The notes: generated from the letters alone by a model not told the origin. 64,000 nucleotides of DNA from Gemmatimonadaceae bacterium (GCA_016742275.1 JACVCD010000009.1:124001-188000); one strand, 5' to 3'; positions 16,971-25,622 are shown, counted from the first letter of the stretch. Program-made: numbers and translations.

Positions 16971-17849
16971 CTACGAAATCCAATCGCTGATCGCTGAAGC
17001 CAGGGCCATCGGAGCAATTTCCGGCACCAGACCGCCACTCGGCGTATCGACCACCACAGGGTACAGGCGGCAACTGGGAAGCCGGCCACGCCAGCGTGTC
17101 TCATAGTCAACCGGATTCGGGCTGTTGCCGTCACCGGATCCGGCGGCTTCGCCAGACTTTCCCTTGCCATACCACAGCAGGATGTCCGTTTCGAGAAGCT
17201 CGAACGTGGACCGCTGCTCCTCCGTCAGTGTCACGGTGCTGGCCAATTGCAGCAGCCGAGCCGCTCCGTCCGGCCCGACGAAGGGCGCCAGATGCCGCGC
17301 TACGAGTCGATCCTCCATTGGAGCACCGGTGGGCATGGCGCGCTGCAGAAATGGCTCCAGCAGCGGTCTGGCGCCAAACAACGCATTGGCGCTGAGCGCG
17401 GTGGCGGCCGTGGTGCGCTGGAGTGCCCGAATGGACGGACCGGGGAGGGCGTCCGGATCGGAGGGCTCGATCAGGGCCACACGCGCCACGCGTTCCGGTG
17501 CACGACTGGCCAGCAACAGGGCTACCAGTGCACCCAGCCCCTGGCCGACAACCGTAACCGCTCCAAGTCGCAGTGCGGTGAGGGCCAACTCGACATGTGC
17601 CGCCTGATCGCCGGGCGACGTTCCCAGTTCACCGGCCTGCTGCGACTCGCCGTAACCCAGGAGATCGATCGCGACCACGGTATACCCACTTTCGGCCAGA
17701 AGGGGCACGACTTGGCGCCAGATGAAGGCGCTGGTGCCAAAACCGTGCAGCAGCACAATGGCCGGCCCACCGTATCCGGTGCGCTCCACGTGCAGCGTCC
17801 GGCCTTGCACGCTGCCGGCGAGCGGGATGTACAAATGGTCGGTGTACAT
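16971..17849 (-). CDS. Alpha/beta-hydrolase-fold protein lacking the usual Ser and His
   Basis: The 292-aa protein clearly has the alpha/beta-hydrolase fold: an oxyanion strand LLHGFGTSAFIWRQVV (about residue 33), VVAIDLLGYGES, and the nucleophile-elbow strand near residue 100. The elbow reads GQGLG instead of GxSxG, so the nucleophile Ser is Gly104 (codon GGG). The C-terminal segment that normally reads GH before LVPEEAP is SGGLVPEIAP, so the catalytic His is missing too. The fold is retained and hydrolysis by the usual triad is not possible. It may be a binding or scaffold protein, or use other residues. It starts at ATG 17849 with a TATCCT hexamer 6 nt upstream. Confidence 0.88.
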   Translation of the reverse strand: MYTDHLYIPLAGSVQGRTLHVERTGYGGPAIVLLHGFGTSAFIWRQVVPLLAESGYTVVAIDLLGYGESQQAGELGTSPGDQAAHVELALTALRLGAVTVVGQGLGALVALLLASRAPERVARVALIEPSDPDALPGPSIRALQRTTAATALSANALFGARPLLEPFLQRAMPTGAPMEDRLVARHLAPFVGPDGAARLLQLASTVTLTEEQRSTFELLETDILLWYGKGKSGEAAGSGDGNSPNPVDYETRWRGRLPSCRLYPVVVDTPSGGLVPEIAPMALASAISDWIS

Positions 17850-17855
17850 GGCGTC

Positions 17856-17861
17856 AGGATA
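17856..17861 (-). promoter_or_regulatory. -10-like hexamer, leaderless geometry
   Basis: On the minus strand TATCCT ends 6 nt (GACGCC) before the ATG at 17849. There is no Shine-Dalgarno sequence. Confidence 0.4.
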
Positions 17862-17989
17862 GCGCAGAGCGGCGGGGCTTGCCTAGTTTGGAGCTAGTTG
17901 CACGTACGTTGCTTGCACGCGAGGCGTGACGATCCACGCGCGCCCTCCCACCGAACAACCGGCAGTGCCGGTCCGCACCAGGAGCACGA

Positions 17990-18706
17990 GTGGCCAAGGT
18001 AACGCCCAAGAAGAAGTCGAACACCGGATTTCTCGCCGTCATCGGCATCATTCTGATCGCGGGTGGCGCCGGTATCTGGACGACGATGCAGAAGAAGCCG
18101 GTGTCCATCGAAGCTGCTCCGGGCGCCGCGCTTCCTGCGGCTGAGGGTTATCTGCGCGGCAATCCGAATGCGCCGATTTCCATCATCGAGTTCGCTGACT
18201 TCGAGTGCCCGGGCTGCGGACAGTTTGCCACGTTGCAGGGGCCGGACATCAAGACGCGCATCGTCGATGCGGGCCTCGCGAACTTCCGCTTCTTCGACTT
18301 CCCGCTCACGGCCATTCACCCGAACACGATTGCCGCGCACATGGCCGCCGCGTGCGCCAACGATCAGGGCAAGTTCTGGGAAATGCATGATCTGATCTTC
18401 GCCGGTCAGTACGACTGGAATGGTCAGGCCACCAGCAATCCGCGCAAGTTCATGGATGGCTACGCCAAGCAGCTGGGTCTCGACATGACGGCGTTTGCGT
18501 CGTGCTTCGATACGCAGAAGCACCTCCCGCGTATTCAGGCCAATGCCAAGATGGGCCAGGAGCGCGGTGTGGGTTCCACGCCGACGATCATGATCAACGA
18601 TCGTCTGTATCCGGGCGGTTTGTCGGCCGATCAGATCAAGAAGATCGTGGATTCGCTCACGGCGGCGATTGCTGCGGCTCCAGCTGCTCCGGCCGCCGCG
18701 AAGTAA
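17990..18706 (+). CDS. DsbA-like thioredoxin-fold protein, membrane-anchored
   Basis: The 238-aa protein has a Lys-rich N-terminus and one transmembrane helix (GFLAVIGIILIAGGAGIW), then a periplasmic DsbA/DSBA-like thioredoxin domain. The active site is CPGC (Cys73, Cys76) in EFADFECPGCGQFA, and the cis-Pro loop is GVGSTPTIMIN. An NPRKFMDGYAKQLGLD helical insertion is typical of the Gram-positive and Actinobacteria-like DsbA group. It should make or isomerise disulfides in exported proteins. The GTG start has GGAG five nt upstream, so this gene is conventionally leadered. An Ala-rich tail ends the protein, and the stop codon lies inside the first unit of a tandem repeat. Confidence 0.88.
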   Translation: MAKVTPKKKSNTGFLAVIGIILIAGGAGIWTTMQKKPVSIEAAPGAALPAAEGYLRGNPNAPISIIEFADFECPGCGQFATLQGPDIKTRIVDAGLANFRFFDFPLTAIHPNTIAAHMAAACANDQGKFWEMHDLIFAGQYDWNGQATSNPRKFMDGYAKQLGLDMTAFASCFDTQKHLPRIQANAKMGQERGVGSTPTIMINDRLYPGGLSADQIKKIVDSLTAAIAAAPAAPAAAK

Positions 18707-18743
18707 GTTCGCCGAAGTAAGTTCGCAGCAGTACGTTCGCAGC
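18700..18743 (+). repeat. Three tandem 14-16 bp repeats over the stop codon
   Basis: GAAGTAAGTTCGCC (18700-18713), GAAGTAAGTTCGCAGC (18714-18729) and AGTACGTTCGCAGC (18730-18743) follow head to tail. The first copy contains the dsbA-like stop codon. They lie just before a terminator hairpin. Confidence 0.75.
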
Positions 18744-18754
18744 TGAATAAAAGA

Positions 18755-18788
18755 AAACGCGCGGGTGGCTTCGGCCACTCGCGCGTTT
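18755..18788. terminator. Strong bidirectional terminator
   Basis: AAACGCGCGGGTGGC (18755-18769) pairs with GCCACTCGCGCGTTT (18774-18788) around a TTCG tetraloop, with one mismatch. A-runs and T-runs flank the stem, so it can end transcripts from both the dsbA-like gene and the convergent small gene. Confidence 0.85.
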
Positions 18789-18813
18789 GTCGTTGCCGTG
18801 CACTCGTACTGCG

Positions 18814-19215
18814 TCAGGCGCGCTTCCGCCGCGCTGCGGCTTCATCGAGACGCAACTCGGGCAATGATACTGGACCAGCTGTGCCATGGCTCTGGTCCTG
18901 CTCACTGGCGCCATGCGCCTCACGCGCTGGACGCGGCACAAGCGCGTCGCCCAGAGCCACGAGCGCACGTGTGGCAATCACCGATGCGAGCGGATCGGGA
19001 ATGGTCATCTCCCGCACATAGATGTCGAGCGCACGCTCGTAGCCGACTTCGGGTGCCAGCGTGTCGACGAAGTAGAGCGCGTTCTCCACGTGTGTACGAA
19101 TGAGCGATTCTTCCGCACGGGCCTGTGCAAGGCGCAGCCGCTGTTCGGCGTCAGCCGACAGCTTGCGGGGGAAGAGTGTTTCCGGGAACAGTTTGTGGAG
19201 AATCGACATAGGCAT
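18814..19215 (-). CDS. Small hypothetical helical protein
   Basis: I do not recognise this 133-aa protein. It is mostly helical and charged (AEQRLRLAQARAEESLIRTHVENALYFVDTLA, GYERALDIYVREMTI) with a basic Arg/Lys tail. No signal peptide or membrane segment is visible. It starts at ATG 19215 or at the in-frame ATG 19209. TAACGT ends 4 nt before the first ATG, which again resembles a near-leaderless start. It lies downstream of acs on the same strand but is separated by a hairpin. Confidence 0.7.
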   Translation of the reverse strand: MPMSILHKLFPETLFPRKLSADAEQRLRLAQARAEESLIRTHVENALYFVDTLAPEVGYERALDIYVREMTIPDPLASVIATRALVALGDALVPRPAREAHGASEQDQSHGTAGPVSLPELRLDEAAARRKRA

Positions 19216-19228
19216 CCTGACGTTAATG

Positions 19229-19257
19229 ACCGGTCACGAGTTTCGTTCGTGACCGGT
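19229..19257 (-). terminator. Hairpin between acs and the small helical gene
   Basis: A perfect 11-bp stem, ACCGGTCACGA / TCGTGACCGGT, with a 7-nt loop lies between the acs stop (19326) and the next minus-strand start (19215). No T-run follows, so it could also be an operator for the small gene. Confidence 0.5.
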
Positions 19258-19325
19258 GTCACGTTGCGCGCAAATTTCGTCAGGAATTCAGCCAGAGATT
19301 CCGTTTGGGATTCACGAGATCGGAA

Positions 19326-21290
19326 TCAGGACTCCGACGCCTCGTACTGCTCCTTGAGCGATGCCACGACGGTCGGATCGGCCAGTGTTGTGGTGTCACC
19401 CAAAGCTCTCCCTTCGGCGATGTCGCGCAGCAACCGACGCATGATCTTACCCGAACGGGTCTTCGGCAGATCCGCGCTGAAGAGAATGTCATCCGGACGC
19501 GCCAGCGCGCCGATTTTCTGGGCAACGTGATCGCGCAGTTCGTCGCGCAGCGCCGGACTTTGCGTGAAGCCGGCACGCAGCGTGACAAAGGCCGCGATGG
19601 CCTGACCCTTGAGCGCATGAGTTTTGCCCACGACCGCAGCTTCGGCCACGGCCGCATGATCCACCAACGCACTTTCCACTTCCATGGTGCCGATGCGGTG
19701 GCCGGATACGTTGAGCACATCGTCGACGCGTCCAAGAATCCAGATGTAGCCGTCTTCGTCGCGCTTGGCGCCGTCACCCGCGAAGTAGAGATCGGGACGT
19801 CCGGGCCACTTGCTGAAGTACGTGTCGACGTAGCGCTGATCGTCGCCCCAGATCGTGCGCAGCATGCTGGGCCACGGACGGGTGATCGCGAGCAGTCCAC
19901 CACCCGTTTTCACCTCGTTGCCCTGTGTGTCGAGCAGCGTGGCGCTCACACCAGGGAACGGTGTTGTGGCGGAGCCGGGCTTGGTGGATGTGACACCCGG
20001 GAGTGGCGTGATCATGATGCCGCCTGTTTCTGTCTGCCACCATGTATCGACGATGGGGCAACGTTCCTTACCGATGGTGCGATGGTACCACATCCACGCT
20101 TCGGGATTAATGGGTTCACCCACCGAACCCAACACACGCAGCTGCGACAGATCATGCTTCTCGACGTAGGCATCGCCCCACTTCATGAACGCGCGAATGG
20201 CTGTGGGTGCCGTGTAGAACACGGTCACACCATAGCGTTCGCAGATCTGCCAGAAGCGATCTTTGTCGGGCCAATCGGGAGCGCCTTCGTACACGATGCA
20301 CGTGGCACCATTGGCGAGCGGGCCATACACAACATAGGAGTGTCCGGTGATCCAGCCGATGTCGGCGGTGCACCAGTACACATCTTCTTCCTTGAGGTCG
20401 AATACGTACTTGGTCGTGCTCGTGACGCCGGTGAGATAGCCACCAGTCGTGTGCACGATGCCCTTGGGTTTGCCCGTCGTGCCCGACGTGTAGAGGATGA
20501 ACAGCACATCCTCGGCGTCCATCGGCTCGGGCTCGCAATGCTTGGGCATCTGTCGCTTGAGACGGTGCCACCAGTGATCGCGACCGTCCTGCATTTCCGC
20601 GAACGTCTCATCGCCGACGCTTGAACGGCGGCGCATGATGACGAGTACGTTCTCGACCGTGGGACACGACTTGAGCGCTTCGTCAGCATTGCGCTTGAGC
20701 GGCACCATCTGTCCGCGGCGATACCCACCATCAGCGGTGATGAGCAGCTTGCATCCGCAGTCGTTGATGCGATCGCGAAGTGAATCCGGAGAGAAGCCGC
20801 CAAACACCACCGTGTGAATGGCGCCGATGCGCGCGCAGGCGAGCATGGCCACCACCGCTTCGGCGATCATGGGCAGATAGATCGCCACACGATCGCCCTT
20901 CTTGATGCCCAACTTCTTGAGCATGTTGGCCGCGAGATTCACCTCGCGGTAGAGATCCCAGTACGTCCACGTGCGACGATCGCCGGGTTCACCTTCCCAG
21001 ATCAGCGCGGCCTTATTGCGACGCGGACCATGAATGTGCCGGTCGACGCAATTGACCGAGACATTGAGCTTGCCCCCCTGGAACCACTTGGCATGCGGCG
21101 GCGTCCACTCGCACACCGACGTCCACGGCTGCATCCAGTTCAACGCGCCGGCTTCGCGGGCCCAGAAGGCTTCCGGGTCGAGGGCAGCGTCTTCGTGAAG
21201 TCGCGTCGAAGACACGTGGGCACTCGCCCGGAACGTGTCGGACGGCGGAAAGGAGCGGTTCTCCTGAAGGAGGACGTCGATATCGCTCAT
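19326..21290 (-). CDS. acs: Acetyl-coenzyme A synthetase
   Basis: The 654-aa enzyme activates acetate to acetyl-CoA through acetyl-AMP. The AMP-binding motif [11 protein letters not shown], the [11 protein letters not shown] block, the hinge-region [15 protein letters not shown], and the C-terminal [14 protein letters not shown] with the Lys normally controlled by acetylation are all present. Length from ATG 21290 matches the family. That start has no ribosome binding site. An in-frame ATG at 21383 would add 31 residues of Cys/Ala/Pro-rich sequence but sits 5 nt after a TACATT hexamer, so the longer form may be real. It is divergent from ccmA, with overlapping -10 elements. Confidence 0.96.
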   Translation of the reverse strand: MSDIDVLLQENRSFPPSDTFRASAHVSSTRLHEDAALDPEAFWAREAGALNWMQPWTSVCEWTPPHAKWFQGGKLNVSVNCVDRHIHGPRRNKAALIWEGEPGDRRTWTYWDLYREVNLAANMLKKLGIKKGDRVAIYLPMIAEAVVAMLACARIGAIHTVVFGGFSPDSLRDRINDCGCKLLITADGGYRRGQMVPLKRNADEALKSCPTVENVLVIMRRRSSVGDETFAEMQDGRDHWWHRLKRQMPKHCEPEPMDAEDVLFILYTSGTTGKPKGIVHTTGGYLTGVTSTTKYVFDLKEEDVYWCTADIGWITGHSYVVYGPLANGATCIVYEGAPDWPDKDRFWQICERYGVTVFYTAPTAIRAFMKWGDAYVEKHDLSQLRVLGSVGEPINPEAWMWYHRTIGKERCPIVDTWWQTETGGIMITPLPGVTSTKPGSATTPFPGVSATLLDTQGNEVKTGGGLLAITRPWPSMLRTIWGDDQRYVDTYFSKWPGRPDLYFAGDGAKRDEDGYIWILGRVDDVLNVSGHRIGTMEVESALVDHAAVAEAAVVGKTHALKGQAIAAFVTLRAGFTQSPALRDELRDHVAQKIGALARPDDILFSADLPKTRSGKIMRRLLRDIAEGRALGDTTTLADPTVVASLKEQYEASES

Positions 21291-21387
21291 GTCGGCGGGA
21301 CCGGACGGGCCGGCAGCAAGGGGAACGGCAGGATTGCAACAACGCGCGCGACACCGTGGGTCGGTCGCGTGCGTCCAAGGCATCCGC

Positions 21388-21394
21388 TAATGTA
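21388..21394. promoter_or_regulatory. Overlapping divergent -10 elements for acs and ccmA
   Basis: The sequence CTAATGTAG reads TAATGT on the plus strand (21388-21393), ending 6 nt before the ccmA ATG at 21400. It reads TACATT on the minus strand (21394-21389), ending 5 nt before an in-frame acs ATG at 21383. Two polymerases could not use the site together. Confidence 0.45.
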
Positions 21395-21399
21395 GAGCG

Positions 21400-22191
21400 A
21401 TGCCGATCCCCAACGAAACCGGTGCGACAGATGTCGCGCCGTCCCCTGCGACGCTGGTTGACGCCGGAGCCACCGTAACGGTGGTGGCGAACCAGCTGGT
21501 GCGGGCGTTCGGGAGACGCAAGGCCGTGAACGATGTGTCGCTGACCTTGTCGGCTGGCGCGTGTCTGGCCCTGTTTGGCCCCAATGGAGCCGGGAAGACC
21601 ACGCTACTGCGTCTTCTGGGTGGTTTGCTCAAGCCCACACGCGGGACGGTGGAGCTGCTTGGGGTGCCACTTCCGGGTCCGGGTTCAACCCGCCGCATGG
21701 TGGGCCTAATCAGTCATCACAGCATGCTCTATCCGGCGCTCACCGTGCGCGAAAACGTGCGATTTGCCGCCGAATGTCAGGGCGTGCCCGATGCGGACGC
21801 GGCGGCGACGCGAGCACTCAAGGCGTTACGCGTGCAGGACCGCGAACACATGCCCGTGCGATTTTTGAGTCGCGGGCTGCAGCAGCGGGTGTCCATCGCC
21901 CGTGCGTTGGTGCATGAGCCGCAGCTGGTGTTGCTCGATGAACCGTATACGGGGCTTGATGAAGTCGGTGCGCTGGCGTTTACCGATGCCCTGCGTGCGC
22001 TCAAGGCGCATGGTTCCACGCTCTTGCTCGTAACGCATAATCTCGTGGAAGGGCTCACACTGGCGACGCGCGCCGTCATCATGCGCGAAGGATCGTTTGT
22101 GTATGATGAGCCAGCGCCGGAGAACGGATTCGATTTGCCATCGTTTCAGCGCCGTTATCGGGATCTGGTGCACGAAGGGCTCACCGCGTGA
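21400..22191 (+). CDS. ccmA: Haem exporter ABC ATPase CcmA
   Basis: The 263-aa ATP-binding subunit drives the CcmABC(D) complex that supplies haem to the periplasmic chaperone CcmE for cytochrome c maturation. The Walker A is FGPNGAGKTTLL (about residue 59), the ABC signature is the variant SRGLQQRVSIARAL typical of CcmA, and the Walker B is LVLLDEPYTGLD. A ~25-residue N-terminal extension precedes the domain. TAATGT lies 6 nt before the ATG, so the transcript may be leaderless. The stop overlaps the ccmB GTG (GTGA). Confidence 0.88.
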   Translation: MPIPNETGATDVAPSPATLVDAGATVTVVANQLVRAFGRRKAVNDVSLTLSAGACLALFGPNGAGKTTLLRLLGGLLKPTRGTVELLGVPLPGPGSTRRMVGLISHHSMLYPALTVRENVRFAAECQGVPDADAAATRALKALRVQDREHMPVRFLSRGLQQRVSIARALVHEPQLVLLDEPYTGLDEVGALAFTDALRALKAHGSTLLLVTHNLVEGLTLATRAVIMREGSFVYDEPAPENGFDLPSFQRRYRDLVHEGLTA

Positions 22192-22895
22192 GTGCGCCTT
22201 CGGTTCAAGCGGTCGCGCCATCGTTCTTGCGCGACGCCTGGCGGATTGCGCGCAAGGATCTGCTCATCGAATTCCGCACCCGCAGCGCCTTTCTGGCGGC
22301 AGCCGTATTTGCTGTACTGTCCGTGGTGATCTTCCGCTTTACCTGGGATCCCACGGCCATTCCCGCCATCGATCTCGCACCTGGTGTGCTCTGGGTGATT
22401 TTCACCTTCTCCGGCCTGCTGGGGCTTAACCGTTCGTTCGGTATTGAACTCGCCGAACGTGCGTATGACGGGCTGCTGGCCAGTCAGATCTCCCGTGAGT
22501 CCATCTTTGCCGGCAAGGTCTTGGGGAATCTCGTATTCGTCGGTGGCGTGCAGGCGCTGACGCTTCCGGCGGTCGCGCTGTTCTTCGATCTTCCGGTTGG
22601 CGGAGCCTGGCTGATTCTGGTTGGTGTCATGCTGCTGGCCGCGCTCGGGTTGGCCGCGGTTGGTACGTTGTTCGCCGCTGTTGCGTCCAACACGCGCTTG
22701 GCCGAGTTGCTGTTGCCGATGATGACGTTGCCGTTCTTTGTGCCACTGGTGCTGCCGGCGGCGCAATCGTCAGCGATGATTCTGCGAGGCTTGCCGGTTT
22801 CCGATGCGGCGGCCTGGCTCAAGCTGTTGTTGGCGTTTGATCTCGTATTTGTCGCGGCATGTGTTGCCGTTTTTCCGTTCACGATCGAGGAGTAG
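22188..22895 (+). CDS. ccmB: Haem exporter permease CcmB
   Basis: The 235-aa permease has about six hydrophobic helices and the CcmB-type start (AWRIARKDLLIEFRTRSAFLAAAVFAVLSVV) with the LLGLNRSFGIELAERAYDGLLASQIS loop. It partners CcmA and CcmC in the inner membrane. The GTG start at 22188 overlaps the ccmA stop by 4 nt, so coupled translation is likely. It ends 3 nt before ccmC. Length is normal. Confidence 0.9.
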   Translation: MSAPSVQAVAPSFLRDAWRIARKDLLIEFRTRSAFLAAAVFAVLSVVIFRFTWDPTAIPAIDLAPGVLWVIFTFSGLLGLNRSFGIELAERAYDGLLASQISRESIFAGKVLGNLVFVGGVQALTLPAVALFFDLPVGGAWLILVGVMLLAALGLAAVGTLFAAVASNTRLAELLLPMMTLPFFVPLVLPAAQSSAMILRGLPVSDAAAWLKLLLAFDLVFVAACVAVFPFTIEE

Positions 22896-22898
22896 CAT

Positions 22899-23681
22899 AT
22901 GGCGTCGGCATCGCCTTCGTCGCCTCACGTTGGAGCCGGTGCAGGTTCTGGTGCAGGTTCTGGTGCAGGTTCTGGTGCAGCACCTGGTGCTGGATCAGTT
23001 GCGCTGCCTACGGTGCGCACGATCGACGGCTTCATGGCTGTCGCGCTGCTTCTCGTAGCGGCCACGGTGGTGCGAGCCATCTGGTTCACTCCCGTCGATG
23101 CCATGCTCGGCGCAGCACAGAAGATTTTCTATGTGCATGTGCCGGCCGCGATTGCCGGTCTCTACATCGCATGCGGTTTGTTGGCGGTGGCCAGCATCGG
23201 CTATCTCTGGATTCGCGATGAGCGCCTGGATCGGCTTGCCGAAGCCAGCGCCGAAGTCGGTCTGTTGTTCATGGGTGTGGTCTTGGTCACCGGACCGGTG
23301 TGGGCTCGTACCAGCTGGGGCACCTGGTGGGTGTGGGAGGCGCGCATCACCAGTACGGTGTTTTTGTGGCTCCTCGTGTTGGGCTACCTCGTACTGCGTG
23401 GGGCTGTCGAGTCGCCGGAGAGTCGCGCGAGACTTTCTGCGGTGATGGGATCGTTGGCAGCGTTGCTCGTGCCCTTTGTGCACCTCACCGTGCGGCTGTT
23501 TCGTGGCATGCATCCGGGGCCTGTGGTGCTCAAGCCGGACAAGCCGTCACTGCCACCCGAAATGCTGACGACATTTGGGCTGGCATCGGTGGCGTTCATT
23601 CTGCTGTTCTTTGCGCTGCTGCGTGTGCGTTTCCGCTGGGCGGGTTTGCGCAACGCGCGCGCTGAGATGGAGGCAGTATGA
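22899..23681 (+). CDS. ccmC: Cytochrome c biogenesis protein CcmC with Gly/Ala/Ser repeat N-terminus
   Basis: The 260-aa membrane protein loads haem onto CcmE. The tryptophan-rich haem-handling loop GPVWARTSWGTWWVWEARITS is intact, as are the flanking His positions (YVHVPAAIAG and LVPFVHLTVRLFRGMHPG). About six membrane helices are predicted. The first ~35 residues are an unusual Gly/Ala/Ser linker encoded by a tandem 12-bp DNA repeat; the family-like part starts at TVRTIDGFM. An in-frame later start is not obvious. It overlaps the following ccmD-like gene by 4 nt (ATGA). Confidence 0.9.
   Translation: MASASPSSPHVGAGAGSGAGSGAGSGAAPGAGSVALPTVRTIDGFMAVALLLVAATVVRAIWFTPVDAMLGAAQKIFYVHVPAAIAGLYIACGLLAVASIGYLWIRDERLDRLAEASAEVGLLFMGVVLVTGPVWARTSWGTWWVWEARITSTVFLWLLVLGYLVLRGAVESPESRARLSAVMGSLAALLVPFVHLTVRLFRGMHPGPVVLKPDKPSLPPEMLTTFGLASVAFILLFFALLRVRFRWAGLRNARAEMEAV
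22938..22997 (+). repeat. 12-bp minisatellite inside ccmC
   Basis: Three perfect GGTGCAGGTTCT units (22938-22973) are followed by two diverged ones (GGTGCAGCACCT, GGTGCTGGATCA). Each unit encodes Gly-Ala-Gly-Ser or similar. Changes in copy number would keep the frame and only alter linker length. Confidence 0.9.
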
Positions 23682-23854
23682 TCATGTCGCTTTTGCGCGT
23701 CGCGCAGGATACCACGGCATACGTCGCACAGCGCAGCGGGCCGCCAGACACCGAATCGTATATGTGGGCTGGCTATGCCATCGCCCTGGTGTGCTACATC
23801 GGATACATCGTGCTGATGGCACGTCGCATCGCACGTTCCACGCGCGGTGATTGA
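23678..23854 (+). CDS. ccmD: CcmD-like small membrane protein
   Basis: This 58-aa ORF begins in an ATGA overlap with the ccmC stop and ends 8 nt inside hemD. It has a short N-terminal part (MIMSLLRVAQDTTAYVAQ), then SYMWAGYAIALVCYIGYIVLMARRIAR. That is a single membrane helix preceded by a tyrosine/tryptophan motif and followed by arginines, the layout of CcmD (W-x-Y/W before the helix, basic residues after). CcmD helps release haem-loaded CcmE from the CcmABC complex. Its small size makes it easy to miss, but position and topology support it strongly. Confidence 0.8.
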   Translation: MIMSLLRVAQDTTAYVAQRSGPPDTESYMWAGYAIALVCYIGYIVLMARRIARSTRGD

Positions 23855-24638
23855 GCGAGCGCTTCCGGCCTATCTCGCCGGAGTTCGTATTGCGGTCACG
23901 CGTGCCGGTGAGCGTGGAGGGCCACTTGCCGATGCGCTGCGGCGTGTTGGTGCGACGGTGTACGATGTGCCGCTCACACGCATCGAAACGCTGGACCTGC
24001 AGCCCCTCCATGACGCCGTGGCGCGTCTTACTCAGTACGACTGGGTACTGCTCACCAGTGTGAACGCGGTGGAGCATCTCGCGCAGGCGGTGACCGCACG
24101 GGGGGCGGAAGCGGCGATGGCCACGCGGCGGTTGGCGGTGGTGGGACCAGCAACGGCGCGCGCCACCGATGAGCAGGGATGGCGTGCACCCACGGTGCAG
24201 CCCGATCGCATGCAGGCCGAGGGTGTGCTCGATGTATTGGCTGAACGTTCAGACATCGAGGGTGCGCGAATCTTGTACCCCTGTGCTGCTGGTGCGCGGG
24301 ATGTGCTGCCCGATGGATTGCGTGCACTTGGCGCCACTGTGGATGTGATTCCTGCATATCGCAGCGCACCCGATCCCGAGGGCCAGGCGCGACTGCGACA
24401 GTTGACGCGCGATGCGCAGGTGGATCTCGTGACGGCTGCAGCACCGAGTGCGGTGGATGCGTTGCTGGATGCACTGCCGCCGGAACAGGCCAGCCACATT
24501 CCTGTTGCCTGCATTGGACCTGTCACAGCACGCGCGGCACGGATTGCCGGATTTCCGGTGAAGGTGGAGAGTACGGCCGCTACCGTGGAAGGCTGGGTCA
24601 AGGCCATCGTGACGGCATACGCGACCGGCTCCCGTTAG
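23847..24638 (+). CDS. hemD: Uroporphyrinogen-III synthase
   Basis: The 263-aa cytosolic enzyme closes hydroxymethylbilane to uroporphyrinogen III. It shows the weakly conserved HemD pattern of two Rossmann-like domains: AGVRIAVTRAGERGGPLADALRRVGATVYDVPLTRIE at the start, YDWVLLTSVNAVEHLAQAV, LYPCAAGARDVLPDGLRALGATVDVIPAYRS in the middle, and VTAAAPSAVDALLDALP with CIGPVTARAARIAG near the end. The GTG start at 23847 overlaps the ccmD stop. It lies directly upstream of hemC, which makes its substrate. Confidence 0.88.
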   Translation: MIERALPAYLAGVRIAVTRAGERGGPLADALRRVGATVYDVPLTRIETLDLQPLHDAVARLTQYDWVLLTSVNAVEHLAQAVTARGAEAAMATRRLAVVGPATARATDEQGWRAPTVQPDRMQAEGVLDVLAERSDIEGARILYPCAAGARDVLPDGLRALGATVDVIPAYRSAPDPEGQARLRQLTRDAQVDLVTAAAPSAVDALLDALPPEQASHIPVACIGPVTARAARIAGFPVKVESTAATVEGWVKAIVTAYATGSR

Positions 24639-24647
24639 TTTGCGCGG

Positions 24648-25622
24648 ATGTCATCTGCTCCCGTTCGTATCGGTACCCGCAGCTCCGAGCTGGCCCTTGT
24701 TCAGGCCCGTCAGGTAGCGGCCCTGCTGGCCACGTTCAATGTGGACAGCGAGTTGGTTCCGTATAGCACGAAGGGCGATCGCATTCTGGACAAGCCCTTG
24801 TCGGCCATCGGCGACAAGGGGTTGTTCACTGCCGAACTCGAGGCGGACTTGCTCGCCGGTCGCATCGATTGTGCTGTGCATTCTCTCAAGGATTTGCCAA
24901 CGGCTGATCCGAATGGTCTGATCATCGCGGCGCTACTCGAGCGAGAAGATCCGCGTGATGCACTGGTCACTCGTGCGGGTGTGCCGGGCGCGTCGTTGCA
25001 GGATTTGCCTGAGGGGGCACGCGTTGGCACATCGTCGCTGCGTCGACGAGCGCAACTCCGTGCGTTGCGCCCGGATCTCGATATCGTGGATTTGCGCGGC
25101 AATGTCGGTACGCGTCTTCGCAAACTGGACGAGGGGCAGCTCGATGCGGCACTGCTGGCGGCAGCGGGGCTGCGTCGACTCGGGCTTGTTGATCGTATCA
25201 CGGCATTGCTTGATGCGCCGGACTGGTTGAGCGCACCGGGGCAGGGAGCGATTGCCGTGCAGGCACGGGCGCACGATGCGGCCATGTTGGATGTACTGCG
25301 CCGACTCGATCATGCCGAGACACGTACTGCGGTAAGCGCTGAGCGTGCGCTGCTCGCCCATCTTGAAGGCGGATGCCAGGTGCCCATTGGGGCGGCGGCA
25401 TTTGTCGAAGAGGAGTACGGTCTCATGCTGCATGCACTCATTGCCGATCTCGATGGAGAGAGCGTGCTGCGCGGCGGTATTCCGGTGGATGCCGCCAATC
25501 CATCGGAAAGTGGACGGGAATTGGCGCGACAGATGCTTGCTGCCGGAGGAGCTGGCATCCTTGCTCAGGTACGCAGCGGGACTTCTTCCGATGTCTCACG
25601 AACCGACGTGTCACTGCCATGA
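24648..25622 (+). CDS. hemC: Porphobilinogen deaminase (hydroxymethylbilane synthase)
   Basis: The 324-aa enzyme polymerises four porphobilinogens. Visible hallmarks are [17 protein letters not shown] at the start, [23 protein letters not shown] and [14 protein letters not shown] for substrate binding, and Cys243 in [11 protein letters not shown], which carries the dipyrromethane cofactor. Length is normal. TAGTTT lies 6 nt upstream of the ATG but includes the hemD stop codon, so an internal promoter is uncertain. The stop overlaps the hemB ATG (ATGA). Confidence 0.96.
   Translation: MSSAPVRIGTRSSELALVQARQVAALLATFNVDSELVPYSTKGDRILDKPLSAIGDKGLFTAELEADLLAGRIDCAVHSLKDLPTADPNGLIIAALLEREDPRDALVTRAGVPGASLQDLPEGARVGTSSLRRRAQLRALRPDLDIVDLRGNVGTRLRKLDEGQLDAALLAAAGLRRLGLVDRITALLDAPDWLSAPGQGAIAVQARAHDAAMLDVLRRLDHAETRTAVSAERALLAHLEGGCQVPIGAAAFVEEEYGLMLHALIADLDGESVLRGGIPVDAANPSESGRELARQMLAAGGAGILAQVRSGTSSDVSRTDVSLP

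Noticed and set aside
24636-24641. TAGTTT hexamer 6 nt before hemC as a promoter
   Set aside because: The TAG is the hemD stop codon and the gene is internal to an operon, so the match is not independent evidence. It was left out of the main list of leaderless examples.
25373-25618. Upstream extension of the hemB reading frame
   Set aside because: This part overlaps hemC in another frame and gives a Cys/Arg-rich nonsense N-terminus. The ATG at 25619 in an ATGA overlap fits HemB length.
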